Origin: Pterois miles | Taxonomy: Eukaryota; Chordata; Actinopteri; Perciformes; Scorpaenidae | DNA: 64,000 nt | Assembly (NCBI GenBank): GCA_947000775.1 | Contig: CAMQGK010000559.1 | Location: forward strand, 1,358,001-1,422,000 | Direction: 5' to 3' | Shown: piece after piece, positions 23,061 to 37,059 of the stretch | How the letters are laid out: each line of letters starts with the position of its first letter | How positions within the stretch are numbered: the stretch's first letter is position 1 | Notes under the pieces: model-generated | The model's database searches: none | What the model was told of the DNA's origin: nothing | Seen by the model: the letters and a program-made list of their open reading frames with translations, nothing else | Program-made: the position numbers and the translations under genes

Positions 23061-23914
23061 CATTATGGTGTATTATTATGGATAAGATTTACAAGTTGCT
23101 CCGCGAACATAAAGTAAAAATTAGTTCCAAATTTTCCAACTTGATCTCAGAATTAAAAGTTTGTTTTTATATGCAATTATAATTTATTTGTATTCTAAGT
23201 AAACTAGTACTGTAGTATATTATAGGTGTTTCCAAATAACTCTAGAGCCTCTCAGCAATCTTGGTCAGTTTTACTATTGTGTTTACAAACATTACTGATG
23301 CAAAAAACCATGCAGCACCATCGGAAATGTTTAATAACTTAGATGTCTTATTTAATATTATTCCCCCCTTGTATTAAGAGCAGTCAGTCAGTTTGAAGGT
23401 GACAGTAGGTTCTAGTCCTGTGATTTATTCCTGGGACTACCCTTTTTTGTGTGGATTTTTCCTTTAAATTTCTAGAGTTTAATTTAATTCAATAGTATAA
23501 TACAATGATTCTCAAAATGGGGGATCCATGAAATAATTTGCTATAAATTATAAAACTGTGCTGTATCATAAAAAAAGTGCATCTATACAGATGGGAAGCA
23601 TATTGTGTCCATTACTCCCACCCATGTTAGCTTTGGGCCAGTAGAAATGGTATGATATGATTGTCTGATATGATTGCGACACACAGCAATAAGTTCATTA
23701 TTTTTAAGTTGAAGGGCTGAAAGTCAGTGTTAAGTAAGTAAGTTTAAATGTCCAAATTTATTAGGACTATGCCAATCCTGCTATTGTTCATTTTCTGAAA
23801 GCTTCCAAGATCAGTTACTTGAAATGTGGGCTATAAATGCTGTCAAGTTGAGTCCAAATGCAAATTTGAATAAAAAGGTGTATAAGTGGTATAAACATTA
23901 AATAACACTGCAAA

Positions 23915-23960
23915 TTTCCCCACTGTGGGACTAATAAAGGATTACCACATATCTTCTTAA
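23915..23960 (+). repeat. Retroposon tail fragment
   Basis: TTTCCCCACTGTGGGACTAA, then TAAAGGATTA. This short motif recurs in the window and matches the style of fish retroposon 3' ends. Confidence 0.4.
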
Positions 23961-25769
23961 CATGATTGAAATGTGTTTCTGCTTATCATTATGAAACAGG
24001 TCTGAAGTATTTAGCTTGAGATGTTTCATACTATAGACAGTTCAAATGATCCCTAAGAGCACAAATGCCAGTTAACATTTGTTTAATTGGTGTGACAATT
24101 ATGAGGGGGCCCTTAGGAAATGTTTTTGCCTGGAAGGGGTCCCTGGCCCCAGAAAGTCTGTGAACTCCTGGTATAATACAGTATATAATAATAATATATC
24201 ACTGACAAGGACCATTCTGCTGGAGTATTTGTACACTGTGGTATTTTACTGCCTTTACTGTTTTTCTCTTCCACACAGAGAAACACACCTTAAGGGACTT
24301 TTTTAACATTTTATTTTAGAGTAATTGGAATAGCAGTTATCAGTACAGTGTTTATCAGTTACATTTATGATGACATTACATTAATAATCTGTATTGTTTC
24401 AAACACATGACCAGAGAATTTGTGACTCATCAGAATATTTTCCCATATCGGTCAGCCAACATTGTTTTCATGTCAAATCGTGTCTTCCTGGTGGAATTTG
24501 AAATGTAAGCCCCAAGCTTCTTGACCCAATCAATACCTCTATTTCCTGGTAATCCTGCGTTCATATCTCTCTGTATAGTAAGATACTCACACCTTTAATA
24601 AGCCATAGAAATCAATGGCTCACAAATTCAGCCTGAACCACTTGAGCTTGTAGTCAAAGAGATCAATTGAGACTGTGGTTATTTCTCTAATGAGCTATGA
24701 TATCAGTGTGAACAGCACAACCCCAATCCTCTGCGTAACCCCAATCATGCATGTGACCTTCGATTCAACAATTTAAAACAGCTGCAGTGGTTACTGTTCT
24801 GTCATTCGTTCAATAATACGTCCATTTATTTATTTGTGTAATAATCACCCTGTTTGCAGCCATAATGCAAGTTCATACACCAGCTCATAAGCTCTCCTCA
24901 GTTTTTGTGCCCTCTACTTGTATTTCGTCCTCTCAGGTCTGTCATTGTAAGCCACTTAGTCCTCTGTCTTCTCTGATGCATGGCTGCCCTTTACACCCTT
25001 AGGCCAATTACAGCATAAATGACAGCGGCCTGGGCTCAGTGTCAGGCCTCATTAATGGTTCAGAGTTCTCATGAAGAAAAAAGGTGAATCATTTCCCTTT
25101 GAGGTGGACATAAATATTATTCATTTAAGAAGGAAAAGAAATCTAGTTGCCTTATGTGCCCTATGTGCATCGTATTAGCTCTAAACACACCCGTAAATGA
25201 TGCAGACGGATACAAATGTTTTGACAAGGTCTGAAGGCTGCGCACACAACCCGACTATAAAACAGCAAAAACAAGAAAATGATCCATAATGGAAATACTG
25301 CAGAGAAATCCACTGTATAAACAAACTCAGAAGATGTCAAGTTCTCTTATATGTCAAGGTACCTGAGTTTACTGACTGAATCACATTATTCAAAGCATTC
25401 ATTTTCATGGGACTGAAAACAGCGGGGCTGTTTGCCCACTAGGAGATGCTATAAGGCCCAAGGCTAAGCAAACTCAATCCAGACCAGACCAGACTTAAAG
25501 CAGACTTTGGTCTAGGTCCAGAGAGATGCAGATAATATGTAGGGGCACATGTAATGTAAAACAAAATTGAATATGTTGTGAAATCCACAGGTGAAGCTAC
25601 ATAAAAAGCACATAAAAACACGATTGATGATTTCTAAATTATTAGCTAAATTACATTAATGGCAGTGCTACAGAATTTGAAGAGACTGAAGAGCCTTTAG
25701 TGTGAATGATTGTGGATATACAGTATACTGTAGCTAAAACTGTATGTGGTTTATAGCATCCAAATAAAG

Positions 25770-26345
25770 TAGGGGCTGTGAATTGATTAAGATATTTAAA
25801 AGCAATTAATTACATTATTGTCCATAGTTAATCATGATTAATTGCAAATTAATCGCACATTTTTATCTGTTCAATATATACCTTAAAAGGAGATACAAAT
25901 ATTGTCCAGAAACCGTCACAGGTACTACATTTAGCATAAAAAAAACATGCTCAAATCATTACATGGTAAACTGCAGCCCAACAGGCAACAACAGCTGTCA
26001 GTGTGTCAGTGTGCTGACTTGACTATGACTCGCCCCAAACTGCATGTGATTATCATAAAGTGGGCATGTCTGTAAAGGGGAGACTGGTGGGTACCCATAG
26101 AACCCATTTACATTCACATATCTTGAGGTCAAAGGTCAATGGACCCCTTTGAAAATGACCAGAAGAGTTTTTCCTTGCCAAAATTTTGCACAAGTTTGGA
26201 GCGTCTGATTTTTAAGATGTTAATTAAATACTGCAAGTTGCATGATAAAAGAATGCAATGAAATTGGATGCATTAAAGAAATCAGTGGTGTTAAAACAAA
26301 CTTGCATTAACAATTTATTACGTTAACTTTGTTAGCCCTAAAATA
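25770..26345 (+). repeat. MITE-like element with weak terminal inverted repeats
   Basis: It begins TAGGGGCTGTGAATTGATTA and ends ACGTTAACTTTGTTAGCCCT, whose complement (AGGGCTAACAAAGTTAACGT) resembles the start. Internally GATTAATTGCAAATTAATCG and a non-coding body of about 570 bp. No reading frame. Confidence 0.55.
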
Positions 26346-29035
26346 AAGTCATACATGTCCTACTGAAAGAAGATACCATCGTCTGTCCTTATTCTCCCAC
26401 TTTCAATACAGCCCTCAACCTTTCGGCATTGTTCTTTTTGACCTTTATCACATCATCTGCAGTGTATTTTTGCTCTCCACCCTTCCTCTGTATCAGACTT
26501 TTGTACAGAGCACTGTTTGAATAACAAGACTATATCTCTGTGTGTTAACTCTCCTTCCTCTCGGCTGAGGCGATGCATTGTGGGCAGCTGGACTATTCTA
26601 ATAGACACACATGGTAATTACAGTAGTGGGAGGCAGCAGACAGTGGTGGTCCAGGGACAGCACAAAACTATAAATCACAACTCCTGGTTCCGCCCTCCTG
26701 AGCGCAGCCGATCACGCTCAACCAAAAAGCAATTCTGCCAACATGTGTTTGCACATTTGTCTTCATCAGCCACTGGCTTGTTTTGGGCCTCTGCGACTGA
26801 ATTTTCCTTCAAACACAGACTACTTCTCAAGTGTTTGAGTCAATGTCCGCTATATCAGACTGAGCAATTAGCCACACTAGGGATGCAGCGAGCATTATTA
26901 TTCTATGTAAGCAGCAACGTGAAAGGGTGAAGAGGGTATTACGTGTTTATTTGAACATGAAGTAAAAAACAAGAATAAAAGCACAAAATGCATAGAAAAA
27001 TAACCCGTCTCACCTTCCCCTTAGGTATTTTCAATTTAGCATAAGATGCTTCAAGGAGAAGTGTCTAAATCAAAGAGGTGGCAATAGCAAAGGTGTTAGA
27101 AAAGTAGGCAGTGATGGTGATTCAGAGTACAGTGTATATCCTCTCCTGCTTTATCCGTACGGACAGCTGCCAGTCAGCCAGCTGAGCCCATGCAGGGAAG
27201 AGGTGTCTGCTGAGGAGCTGGTGTCAGCAAGGTGAGAGCAGAGCCTGGCCACGCTGAGCTGAGCTGAAATGGATGCAGAGGAGAGAGCGTCTCCTGCCTC
27301 TGAGGGACACCGATTTTCAGCAAGGAAACAGACTGCTGAAGCAGGAGACTCAGCCAGACAGAACATGAAATCCAAGAGCAGCCATGACACATGATGGACA
27401 CAAACGCAGGGAGAGAAGCTGCCTCCTCTTCCTTCCCCTTTTCCCCCCTCCTGCTCGCTATTCCTCTCCTTCAGACGCAGCACTGCAAAGAAACCCCTGA
27501 GGAAGAAGGGGGAAAGCAGAGATGGTGCTTGGATCATAGCGCCTCCCAGTTGAACCCTCACCCCCTGTAATGTGTGGTCTTTGATGCTGCCCAAGATGTT
27601 TAGAGAGATGCAGGGATGCTTCAAAGCGAAGTATAGGCCAATCATAGAATCGTGGCATGTTGGTAGGAAAAAAGCAAGCTGCCAGAAATCCACATGCATC
27701 CTTTAAGGGAGACCAGGGGTCAGCGAAGAAGACAGCTGAAAACAATAGTGAGAAATGAAAGGTGACATGAATTGAAAGGTAGATAAATAGCTGCAGGGGA
27801 GGAAAGAAGTTTGTTGTCGGTATAAAAGGATGCAATGTAGGCTTTGGTCTCGGAAAAAGCTGCCAGTTCCTTTAACTAGGCTTGGCAGGCCAGTCAATAG
27901 ACTGTCAGCCATTAATGTCTACATTTCAGTGACACCACTACCCTGTGTACGAGTGATTTATACATCCAGTGATGCATAGAATCCTTAAAGATAGAAATGC
28001 CACACACCTGGCTGATCAAGCAAACAAAACAAAACAGATGCACATTTGGTATGTATGTCTCTCAGACACAGACCCATATAGAAATCATAAGTGACACTTC
28101 TTTCTGTGTCAGCTGCCTCAGAGAATAAGAGCAAATGAGCTATAAGTGGTCAAAGGTCACAGAGAGTCGGGGTTTGTCTGACAAAATGATAACAGATCAG
28201 AAAACACTGTCAAATCTAATCCTTCTGAGAGAGATGTTTCTCCAGTCTGTGTTGGGGGAGGGAGTCATTTTGTGGGAGAGGAGTTTTCCCTTAATGGGAT
28301 GGTGATGATGAGTCATAGAGTGATCTCGTCGATGCCTCTCCCTTAGCTTTTCTCCAACGATTCCCTTATTGTGGTAGTTTGGGATCCACCTGCCCCAGCT
28401 GCAGGCCATATCTGCAGTGAGTTTCGTCCACAAGGGCCTCCTCCCCCTCCAAATGCCATTGTGACTCACCTTCTTCTGTTTCGGCATTGACTAGAATCAG
28501 GCCTGGCAGCTCAGTGGTGTGCCACAATGGACCAGCCCCCGGCACTTTCTCTTACACAAACCTGAAACAATAGTAAGGCATAGATGCTATAGAGTACATG
28601 CAGCAACAGCAGGTAACCATCTTCTATAGACAAGGGAAATGGGATGCGTTTTCTCTCTCTGAGACCACAAATGGCTTGCGGTGAATCCGATGTAAACAGG
28701 GGGATCTGAGACCCAACTTGTCATCTCACAGCTACAGAGATCAATAGAGCCCCACGTTCTCCCTCTAGTCTCTGCTCACATGTGCAGTGAGCCTGGGTTG
28801 GCCTGAAGGAGGAGGCAGGGGAGCAGAAAGGGAAGTAAGATACCAAAAGGGATAAATAAGGAAATATGTTTTTTTTTTTTTTTTTTTTGGTAATGTAGGA
28901 GCCTACCCATTAAAAGACTATTCCACCAATATAGCATCCTATAACATGGTCAAAGTCATGATGGGTTTGAAAAAAGAAAAAATGATTTTGATATGGAGAT
29001 ATTGTCTTTTGTATTCCATCTGTTCCTCTTCCTTG

Positions 29036-29640
29036 TAAAAACTGTATATAAGAAGTGGACATTGTAATCGTAACATCACCCATTGGATTGCAGACTGCCC
29101 TTTTGGAGCTCAAGTTCAGCACTTTGCCGTCACCGTCACCGTCTTTTTTTTTTATTTTTTATTTTTTGCAACCAGAAGAACCACGAGAGGGTGGAGCTAA
29201 GTACAACTGAATGCTGAATAAGACATTTTTAGGTGATCAAAATGTTGCAATTAACTTTCATTAACTGAAAACATGGTGTCAGAGTTAAAGGTGTGAGACG
29301 AAAACATGACATCTAGACCGGACAATGCTGTGGTAGAGATCTGTCAATCCCAAGGTTGCCACGCGCTAAATCATATCTATTTCACTCTAAATGGGACCAT
29401 AATTTAACAAATGAACATCATGCTGTATTGAAGAAGACTTGAAACTATAGGGATTGAAACCATAAACTTATGTTTACAGTGTTTACTGAGGTAATAAATC
29501 AAGTGAGAAGTAGGCTCATTTTCTGCTAGACTTCTATACAATCAGACAGTCAAAGGAGTCGCCCCCTGCTGGCTTTCAGAAAGAATAAGTTCAAGGCATT
29601 TCAGCATTGGCTTCACTTCTCTGAAGTGACTATGACCACT
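29036..29640 (+). repeat. Interspersed repeat family B, copy 1
   Basis: Starts CTGTATATAAGAAGTGGACA. It contains GAGAGGGTGGAGCTAAGTAC, AAATGGGACCATAATTTAAC, GAACATCATGCTGTATTGAA and GTGAGAAGTAGGCTCATTTT, and ends near GGCTTCACTTCTCTGAAG. It shares these blocks in the same order with 42035-42560 and 47508-48245. Confidence 0.75.
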
Positions 29641-31589
29641 TCCTACATACTTCTGGTAAAGTATGGACTACAAGGCTACACATGGACACACCTGCATCAC
29701 ATTTTAGTGCAACATATTAGTGCAGTGAAGCAACATTTAAATTTTTACAATGTTTAAAATGCTGCACAGACTATATTATTTCATTGGTTAGTCACTCTCA
29801 GTGTCTCTCATTTGCAGACTGCCAGATCAGTAATTCAGTGCATTTTTTATCAGCTTATTCAAAGAATTTCTTTGCACCAAATTGATTCCCATCATCTCTC
29901 TCACTGCTGATCCTAAGTGGAATAAAGCTACTCCACCCTGTTTAACACCTTCTATCATATCTTGCTCTGTCTCTGGACTTTATTGACTTCCATCAATACA
30001 GACTCTTCCTTAAAAGAGGAGTGCAGAAGCTGTTTAACAGACCTGAGGAAAGCAAGAAATGGGGATTGTGAAAAGACAAGGGAAGCAGAGCGAGAGAGGT
30101 GAAGGTTTAGAGAGAGAGTAAGAAAAGGGAAAAGACAGAAAACCAGGAGGAGGTGGGGTTAGAGGGAGACGCTCCACTGCCTGGCTGACAAACAGAGGGT
30201 CCCTCCAGAGCCAGGCAGATGAGAAGGAAAGGAGGAGAAAGGGAGAGGGGTGAGACAAAAGGAGGGGAGTTTGATGTGGGCAGTCAACCCCACTACCCTC
30301 CAACAGCCTTCCCTCTCTTCCTCTACCCCCAGCAGAAAATCTATGCCTGCTCTCTTAGTATTCCTCCCATCTCTTGTGAAGGCTCTGCGGAGGGGAGAGC
30401 AGACAAGTGGACTACTAGTGAAGCCCTGGCCAGCCGTGTGTGATGCTAGCTGGGTGTTTTTTCCTCTTCCTCCTTTTTAGGATGGGGTGTTTGCTCAGGG
30501 CTGACAGGACAGACAGAGCACCCAGCCACTTGAAAACCTCCACTAGGGACCTGAACCGGACACATCCTCCCCTTACACCTCCTTTTCCTCTCCCCTCCCT
30601 CCTTAAAAAAAACAAACAAAACAAAACCTGATCAATGGGTCTGTGGTGTGGACCTTCTATTTTCAGACTGGACCTGAGAGTACTGATGCCCAGGGAGGGT
30701 GCTGTGATGAAACAACCAATGCAATTAAGATGTCTTCTTGGTTCAGGCTGTATTAATTGCTCAATGTTTTTGTGAGTGTCAGTGTTTCAGCACATTAACT
30801 ACAATTTGCATATTGTACATCAATGCCGGACCATTTTCAAATTTATTTCCTACCTTACATGTGCATTTCTTTCAGTGCAGTATGAAAAATCAACTTGAAA
30901 AACTGCCTGACTTGGTGGAAGGATTGAAAATTTAACAAAAAAGCCACCCATAAGAAAGGTCTGTGGTACTCTTGCCAAAGTGCTTTCTCAGCATATGTGC
31001 ATTATGTCATGTGTCAGTATAGTGGTTTCTGACTTTTAACTTTCCAGCTAATGACTTCTGATAGGATGGAGTATTATTTCTGTCCTTTTTTTTCAGATCA
31101 TTCTCAGGGAGTTAGAGCATGGATGAAGAGGGGACACTACCTGTGGTCTAGCCCAGGAAATTGGCTTTGGATTGGTATCAGGACTTGTGGTATGTACAGA
31201 ACCAACAGGACAAGATGGACTCACAGGATGGAAGTGTCTCTTGTCAGGGTGTGGACTGACAGCTGGTGTGCAGGAGGTTCTTTGCTCTGTAGGTCTAGTG
31301 TCAGCAGGTCAATGGGACAATTGCATCTGCGCTGTGGTGACTGTTGCCATCTTTATGAATTACAGTCCACTCAACAATGACCAGTCCTGTCTTTGCCAAT
31401 AGATATCTTCCTGAGACCCAAGAGAGGTTTGTGGTTTTTCACAGTAGAGCTGCCTGTAGAGGTAGTGGCGAAAATGTCGTACCGCCAAGACAACAGGCTA
31501 CAGTTCTCCATCATAGGCTGACAATTTTTTTCTGCTTTTGTGAGAACATGGCTACCATCATACTGTATGCAATTACTTTCTACTGAGGT

Positions 31590-32937
31590 CCCACAGCACA
31601 AATAGCAGAGCATGAAGCATTTGTGTAGAGGGAGCGTGGCAATGTGAAATCAGGGAATGAAATCACTGGAGGATTTGAGAGTGCATGTTTCAGGTAAGTG
31701 CATCCTGCCATTGAGTTGTCCATTGGAAGGGTGCATGTAGTGAAACACTGTGATGTGCAAAGTTTCTGATGAACTTGTGGTATGAACAAAGTCCAAGGAA
31801 TGCTCTTACTTCTGTTACATTTTCCACATTTTATGGGTCTGGCTGAATGTGTTCTTGGATATAACATGGCCCAAAAATTTTACCTCATCTGGATTTAGCT
31901 TGAGGCCACTTGACCGAAATGTGGAGAGGATTTCTTCCAGGTGCTGGAGAGGTCTGCTGAAAGAGTGCCTGTAAATGAAGACATTGTCCAAAAACACTGG
32001 GCAAATTTTCCATGGGAGGCCATGAAGTACCATCTCCATTAAACATTGGCATATGGCTGGAGCATTTGAGAGTCCCTTTGGCATATCCTTAAGGTCCACT
32101 GCCTGTTGTGAATGCTGTTTTTTCACAGCCTCCCTTCCAGCTCGGCTTGCCAGTCATGAAGAAGGTCCATTGCAGAGAACCAGGCAGAGAAAGACAGAAC
32201 ACCCACAGAAAAGGGTGGGAAACGCCATGCGCCATTGTTCTGGCACAACCCAGGGACTATTGCTTTCTTCAGTGACATCTGCTTTCAACAGGTTATCCAC
32301 TTGAATCTATATTTTGGCTCTCTCTTGCGGTGTTACTCTACAAGCTCTCCATTTAATCGGTGTGGCATCACACCATCATATGATGCTTGATTACTCCTGT
32401 GTGACCTCTGTCCTCTGAGTGTTGAGTCAAATGCTGCTGAGTATTTGCAGTAGTGACTTCAAAGACTGAATTTGGGAAGGTGACAGGTTTATTCCATCTA
32501 TCTCTACAAGTGGAGCTGCATTACATGCAGGTTAAGTTGCACAACATGTCTCGTCCACTGAAGTGATGTCAATAGTTAAAGCAGAATGAAAATCACCAGA
32601 CCAGAATGCAGCTCAATGTCATCTTCTGAGAGATTTAAGGCTTGAACAACGATTGTGCCATGATGATGACACAGGTCTGGGTTGAGTCACAGGAGATGCA
32701 GATATAGCTGATGGCAGTGATGGGGGATTCACTCATAGCTGGAAACTTACTGGGTTCTAGCACTGACACATTACAGAATAACAACACTTTGTTTTTGAGA
32801 TCAACCAAGGCATGGTATTTTTCCAGAAAATCCCACCCTGCTGCCATCAACTGTAACATGAGGATTTGATCCCTTATTGAGAAGAAATAGCCAGATTTGC
32901 ACTTCATCAGCTTAACCAACAAAACATCCTTGTTCAT
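31590..32937 (-). mobile_element. Decayed Ty3/Gypsy retrotransposon fragment (protease, RT, RNase H start)
   Basis: Read on the minus strand: a protease-like end at 32937-32635 (AAGWDFLEKYHALVDLKNKV); an RT fragment from about 32310 with SNSPWVVP and FSAMDL; then MPKGLSNAPAICQCLMEMVL, FLDNVFIY (the catalytic YxDD region, one Asp replaced by Asn) and LKLNPDEVKFLGHVIS; and the RNase H entry LKHALSNPPVISFPDF at about 31690. Frames shift several times and stops interrupt, so it is inactive. No LTRs, primer site, gag or integrase were found. Confidence 0.85.
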
Positions 32938-33439
32938 AACTCACATATGACTGAATTAACCAATCAGAAGCTAGGAGGACTTAGACTGAGGTAAATGTGA
33001 GGAAAGCCACAGAGGTAGATTCAGCAGATTCTAGTGACTGTTTATAATCTACTAACATTAAATAATTAACTGTGTTAATATGAATTAACCTCACTTCTGA
33101 ACTTTATAATAATTTTCTACACATTTGGCTGGAACCAGCATGAAAGCGCTCCTTATATATATTCAACACACAAGATTTAAAAGGTGGTGTCTAAAAAAAT
33201 CTAATTCAGGGGGCAAATAAGATGCGAACATGGATATTGCGTAAAGGATTCATTCATCAAAAGTTTGCCTCTCTGCTGGTAACTCCCAAGAAAAAAATGC
33301 TGGTAGACCAATAGTGTGATTCATTACCAAACATCTATCAGCTTTAGCTATAGGCTACATTGTGTCTAGTTTTAATTAGCAAATGTTAGCATGGCAACAC
33401 ACTAAACTAAGATGGGGAATGTGGTAAACTTATTATCTG

Positions 33440-34025
33440 CCCAATCCCAATGTGCCCCCCTAAGACCTTAAGCCCTGGGCCCTCAGGGACTTGACTGATG
33501 TCACCTGGTAAAGAGGCTGCTAGGGCTTGAAATGGTATACATGTAAATATGAATGGGACAGCACTTTGCAGAGACATCACTTTGACATGACAGTGCCAGC
33601 TGTGGGCTTTTATTTGTTTTCTTTACTGTATATTTTAACGTCTTCCAGGCTCTTGCCTTACACGATGAGAGGTAACTATAATATAATAAATAATAAATAG
33701 GGTGTGTAATAAAGTCTAATTCCTGCATTATTTTAATTTCATGTTTTTTTTACGTACCATCTTAAATCCTGAATGTTAATGTTTCTGTGTAAATCTAAAT
33801 ATGCCTGGCTGAACACCCATGTGCCATCCTATTTGTTTACTTCGTTTTTATGCCTCAGGGCTTCCCCTGGTAACCACAGTAACCCTGTGTTTAACGTCAC
33901 AGCGCTATGGATTGTGGGTAATTCCCTCAGGCAAAGTCTGAAGAAATGCAGACTTACAAAAAGTATTCATAAAGGGCTAAAAATGTCTGTGACAGAGACC
34001 TCAAGGACTTGATGGTTTGATATTG
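33440..34025 (+). repeat. MITE-like repeat with short inverted ends
   Basis: The left end TGCCCAATCCCAATGTGCCC and right end GATATTGGGACAGCCCT are short inverted matches (CCCAAT/ATTGGG). The interior has GACCTTAAGCCCTGGGCCCT and no coding content. Confidence 0.45.
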
Positions 34026-34329
34026 GGACAGCCCTAAACCCGCACGCATTTTGCAGGAGAGCACCTCCAAGTCTGAGTGTGGACTCGGCCTACTTGCATG
34101 CAAACGCAGCGAGTAGGTACAACAATACCTCTGACAAAAAGAAAGGTGACAATGATCCAAAGTGATGGATTTCCTATCTCATGTAAATCTCAGGCTCTAC
34201 ATTGATATTTTCATATAACAATGATATTTATGGAAAACAATGGCTGCCCAGAAAGTCATAAATCAATCCAAAAAATCATTTAAAAATGACCAGGAATATC
34301 ATTAACTAAGCTGTAAACATGCAAAACCA

Positions 34330-34555
34330 CTCCTGGTCCAGTCCTTATAAGATGCAAGGTTTCTGGTTCAAATCCCCAGATCACAGTGGAAAATTTAGGT
34401 GGTGAAAATTAATGACAAAACATCTGCACACAATTCCCAAGCAGCTCAGTGGTAAACAGAACAAGTTGTGTGTGAACAGCGGCCTGTATTACCGGTATTG
34501 TGAAGCAAAGCATGTGTGCAGATTTCCCTGGATAAATAAAGGTTAAAAAGGTAGA
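34330..34555 (+). repeat. SINE-like element with tRNA-type B box
   Basis: TTCTGGTTCAAATCCCCAG at about 34362-34380 fits a Pol III B box. The downstream end CCCTGGATAAATAAAGGTTA is a typical fish retroposon tail. The A box is degenerate and no target duplication is clear. Confidence 0.5.
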
Positions 34556-35654
34556 TAATGTTAATGCTGTCCCACACAGTCGCCCTCTGAGTGAGCATTT
34601 AATCTTTAACTGCACTTACACACAATTATCCATTGTTCTCTGACAAAAATGACAGTGTTATTGATCACCTGTGTACCTATAATCTCCATGACCACTGCTG
34701 TACCATGACTGCTAAACCACAGACGCACAAAGCTTTGTTGTCCTGAACATCTTCTTCCAAAGTCCCGCGTTTCTCTGTCACCTTGAGCCTGGTTCGTCAT
34801 GCTTGTGTGATCGCTCGAAAGGTCACAGCTTGTAGCTACTGTCATTAGCTGTCACTCTTACACACTTCCTCCCTCTTCCTGCCTCTCTCCTTCTTCAAGT
34901 CACTCTCTGTCATGCGCCTCTTTCTTCTCTGCAACACAGATCAAAGTGCCATCTTTAGTCGGACTTTGAAGGTTAAGAGAAGTGAGAAGTCCAATGAGCC
35001 TACTTTGTGTCTGATGTGATGTGCAGATGTGCAGCAGATAGAGACAAGTTGATCAAGGTGGCTCATCTGGGATCACAGTATCTTTAGGTGTTACAGCGTA
35101 TCAGACAGTATGCCTGTTGCAATTAGAGATGTGTTTGAGACAGAGAGTCCGCAGCTATCTGTAGATCCACCGCCTGAGGGGAGAGGAGGAGAAGAAATGT
35201 GTTTTTTGGTGCTTCAGCAGCAGCTAATCAATATTTGGAATAGCAGTTAGAGCATAACTGTATTTTTCATCAGGGACACAGAGAACAGTAGCACAATACT
35301 GTTTTCTGAATACAAACACAGCATTTAATGAACTGAATTGTGCTCAAGCACGCCGATGAATGCACATGAAAGAAAGGAAATTCAGCTCGTAGCTGGAAAT
35401 CCAACTGACAATATGAAACGGCAACGATACTGAAGTGTCGTGCATTCCACCATACACAGTGTGTGACCGTATGTGGCTAATTGAAACATGTTTGACTGAA
35501 AGGAAGGAGAGAAAGAGGAGAATGAGTAAAGAGACAGCAAACACAGGTGTGGCGTTTTATCTGTTGGGGAGGTGAGGGGTAATCACGGCAAATTTTAATC
35601 AGTTCAGATCAATTATTCATGGTCAGGGGCCTAGCGTGCTGATTTCCAAAATGC

Positions 35655-35657
<3 letters not shown>

Positions 35658-35692
<35 letters not shown>
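35658..35692 (+). repeat. (TC)n microsatellite
   Basis: About 17 TC units, uninterrupted. Confidence 0.9.
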
Positions 35693-35694
<2 letters not shown>

Positions 35695-36229
35695 AGCCCT
35701 GTATGAATTATTCAGACTGCATTTACACAAAGAACTCCATCTCTGATACCTGATCAGTCAGTTAGAAACATTATGCAACCGGGAATGTCAATTAGAAATG
35801 GGGAAATGTGTCTCCTGATATGTGCACAATAAGAAGGAAAACAAAGCCACTCAAGGAGAAGTAAGTGGAGACCATGAAAAGAACCCTAAACTTCATGGTC
35901 TTGAGATATTATTTACTGAAAGACGAGTTCTCAGCTTTAATAAGCTCAACTAAAGTCAAGATGGTCCCTTGGCCGTGTGTCCACATAAGTTCAGCTATTC
36001 GCTAAGTGAACTCCACCTATAATGCACACTGCATCAGAACAGGGACTCAACCCTGCTCCTTTATTATTTCCCCTGCAACTACTCCCTCCAAAACACTTCC
36101 TCCAGCCACCGCTGCTCATTCAGAATGATGCTGCTGCCTCATTTTCATCTTCACCAAATCACCCTTGTCCCCTTCCTCTTGCAATTGTTTCACTGGTTGC
36201 CGCAGGCTGTTTGTAGTTAGATTAAAAAC

Positions 36230-36480
36230 TTGTGGTGCTGGTCTAAAGCCCAAGGCCAGGGCTGTATGCACTGGCCACTGCCAGCCATTCAGCTGTCTTT
36301 TCCCTGGTCATTTCTCCACATGGTCACTGCTCTTCTCCCTACTGGGTCCCAGAAGGTGGACTGACCTTCCCGCTCTGGTCTGAAAGGCAGAATCACACTC
36401 TGTCGTCCATCATTTACTGAAAACTTATGTTTTGAAGCATCTCCATATCCCCACTGTATTATTTTTTTCAGTGCAAATAG
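36230..36480 (+). repeat. Possible LINE 3'-end remnant
   Basis: CAGAAGGTGGACTGACCTTC, then GCTCTGGTCTGAAAGGCAGA resembles the 3' part of fish non-LTR elements. It is diverged and non-coding. Confidence 0.3.
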
Positions 36481-37059
36481 TTTTTAACTTTTATCGCAAT
36501 TCTTAGCACTTACTGTATATTATATCATTTCGAAGTACCTTGACTCTTCAAGTTAGACAGTGCTGTCAGGGCATACTGGTGCTGATTCTTGCTTTCACTG
36601 TAATGATGACGGCAAAGGATTCTTGCTCTGGATGACATTGTCAGCCAAATGCTTCAGTTATAAGTGAAAAGAAAACTATACCACAGCCAAGCTTGCAGCT
36701 CTATGAGGCTGTGAGCTAAATTATAATATTAGCATGAGCACATCCTCACAAAGACAATGCAAACATGCTGATGTTAAATGGATACTTCAGGTGTTTTGAA
36801 GTGGGGTTGCATGAGGTACTTATCCATAGTAGGTGTATTACTTACAGTAGATGACGGTCGGTGTGCCCCCAGCTTGGAGAAACAGACAGGAGTACCAACA
36901 CTGCAGCAAAGCAATACAGTGCTGTGGATGGGTGTGTGGATGGGTGTGGCAGTCAGGTGATGGGGAAAGGTGGGAACAGATGGGAAATGGCAGTGGTTTG
37001 ATTTAGGGAACTAGAAATGTGCCGGGAGAGACAGACAGATGGATAACTAGAGTTTTTCC

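Noticed and set aside
26517..26930. 137-codon plus-strand open frame
   Set aside because: No recognisable motif, and no conserved start context or neighbouring exon.
27151..27699. 182-codon minus-strand open frame in the intergenic interval
   Set aside because: No domain, signal or splice context; composition is Ser/Leu/Cys-rich as expected for chance reading of CT/GA-rich DNA.
31051..31402. Overlapping plus-strand frames next to the Gypsy remnant
   Set aside because: Trp/Cys-rich with no gag or integrase motifs; could not be tied to the element.
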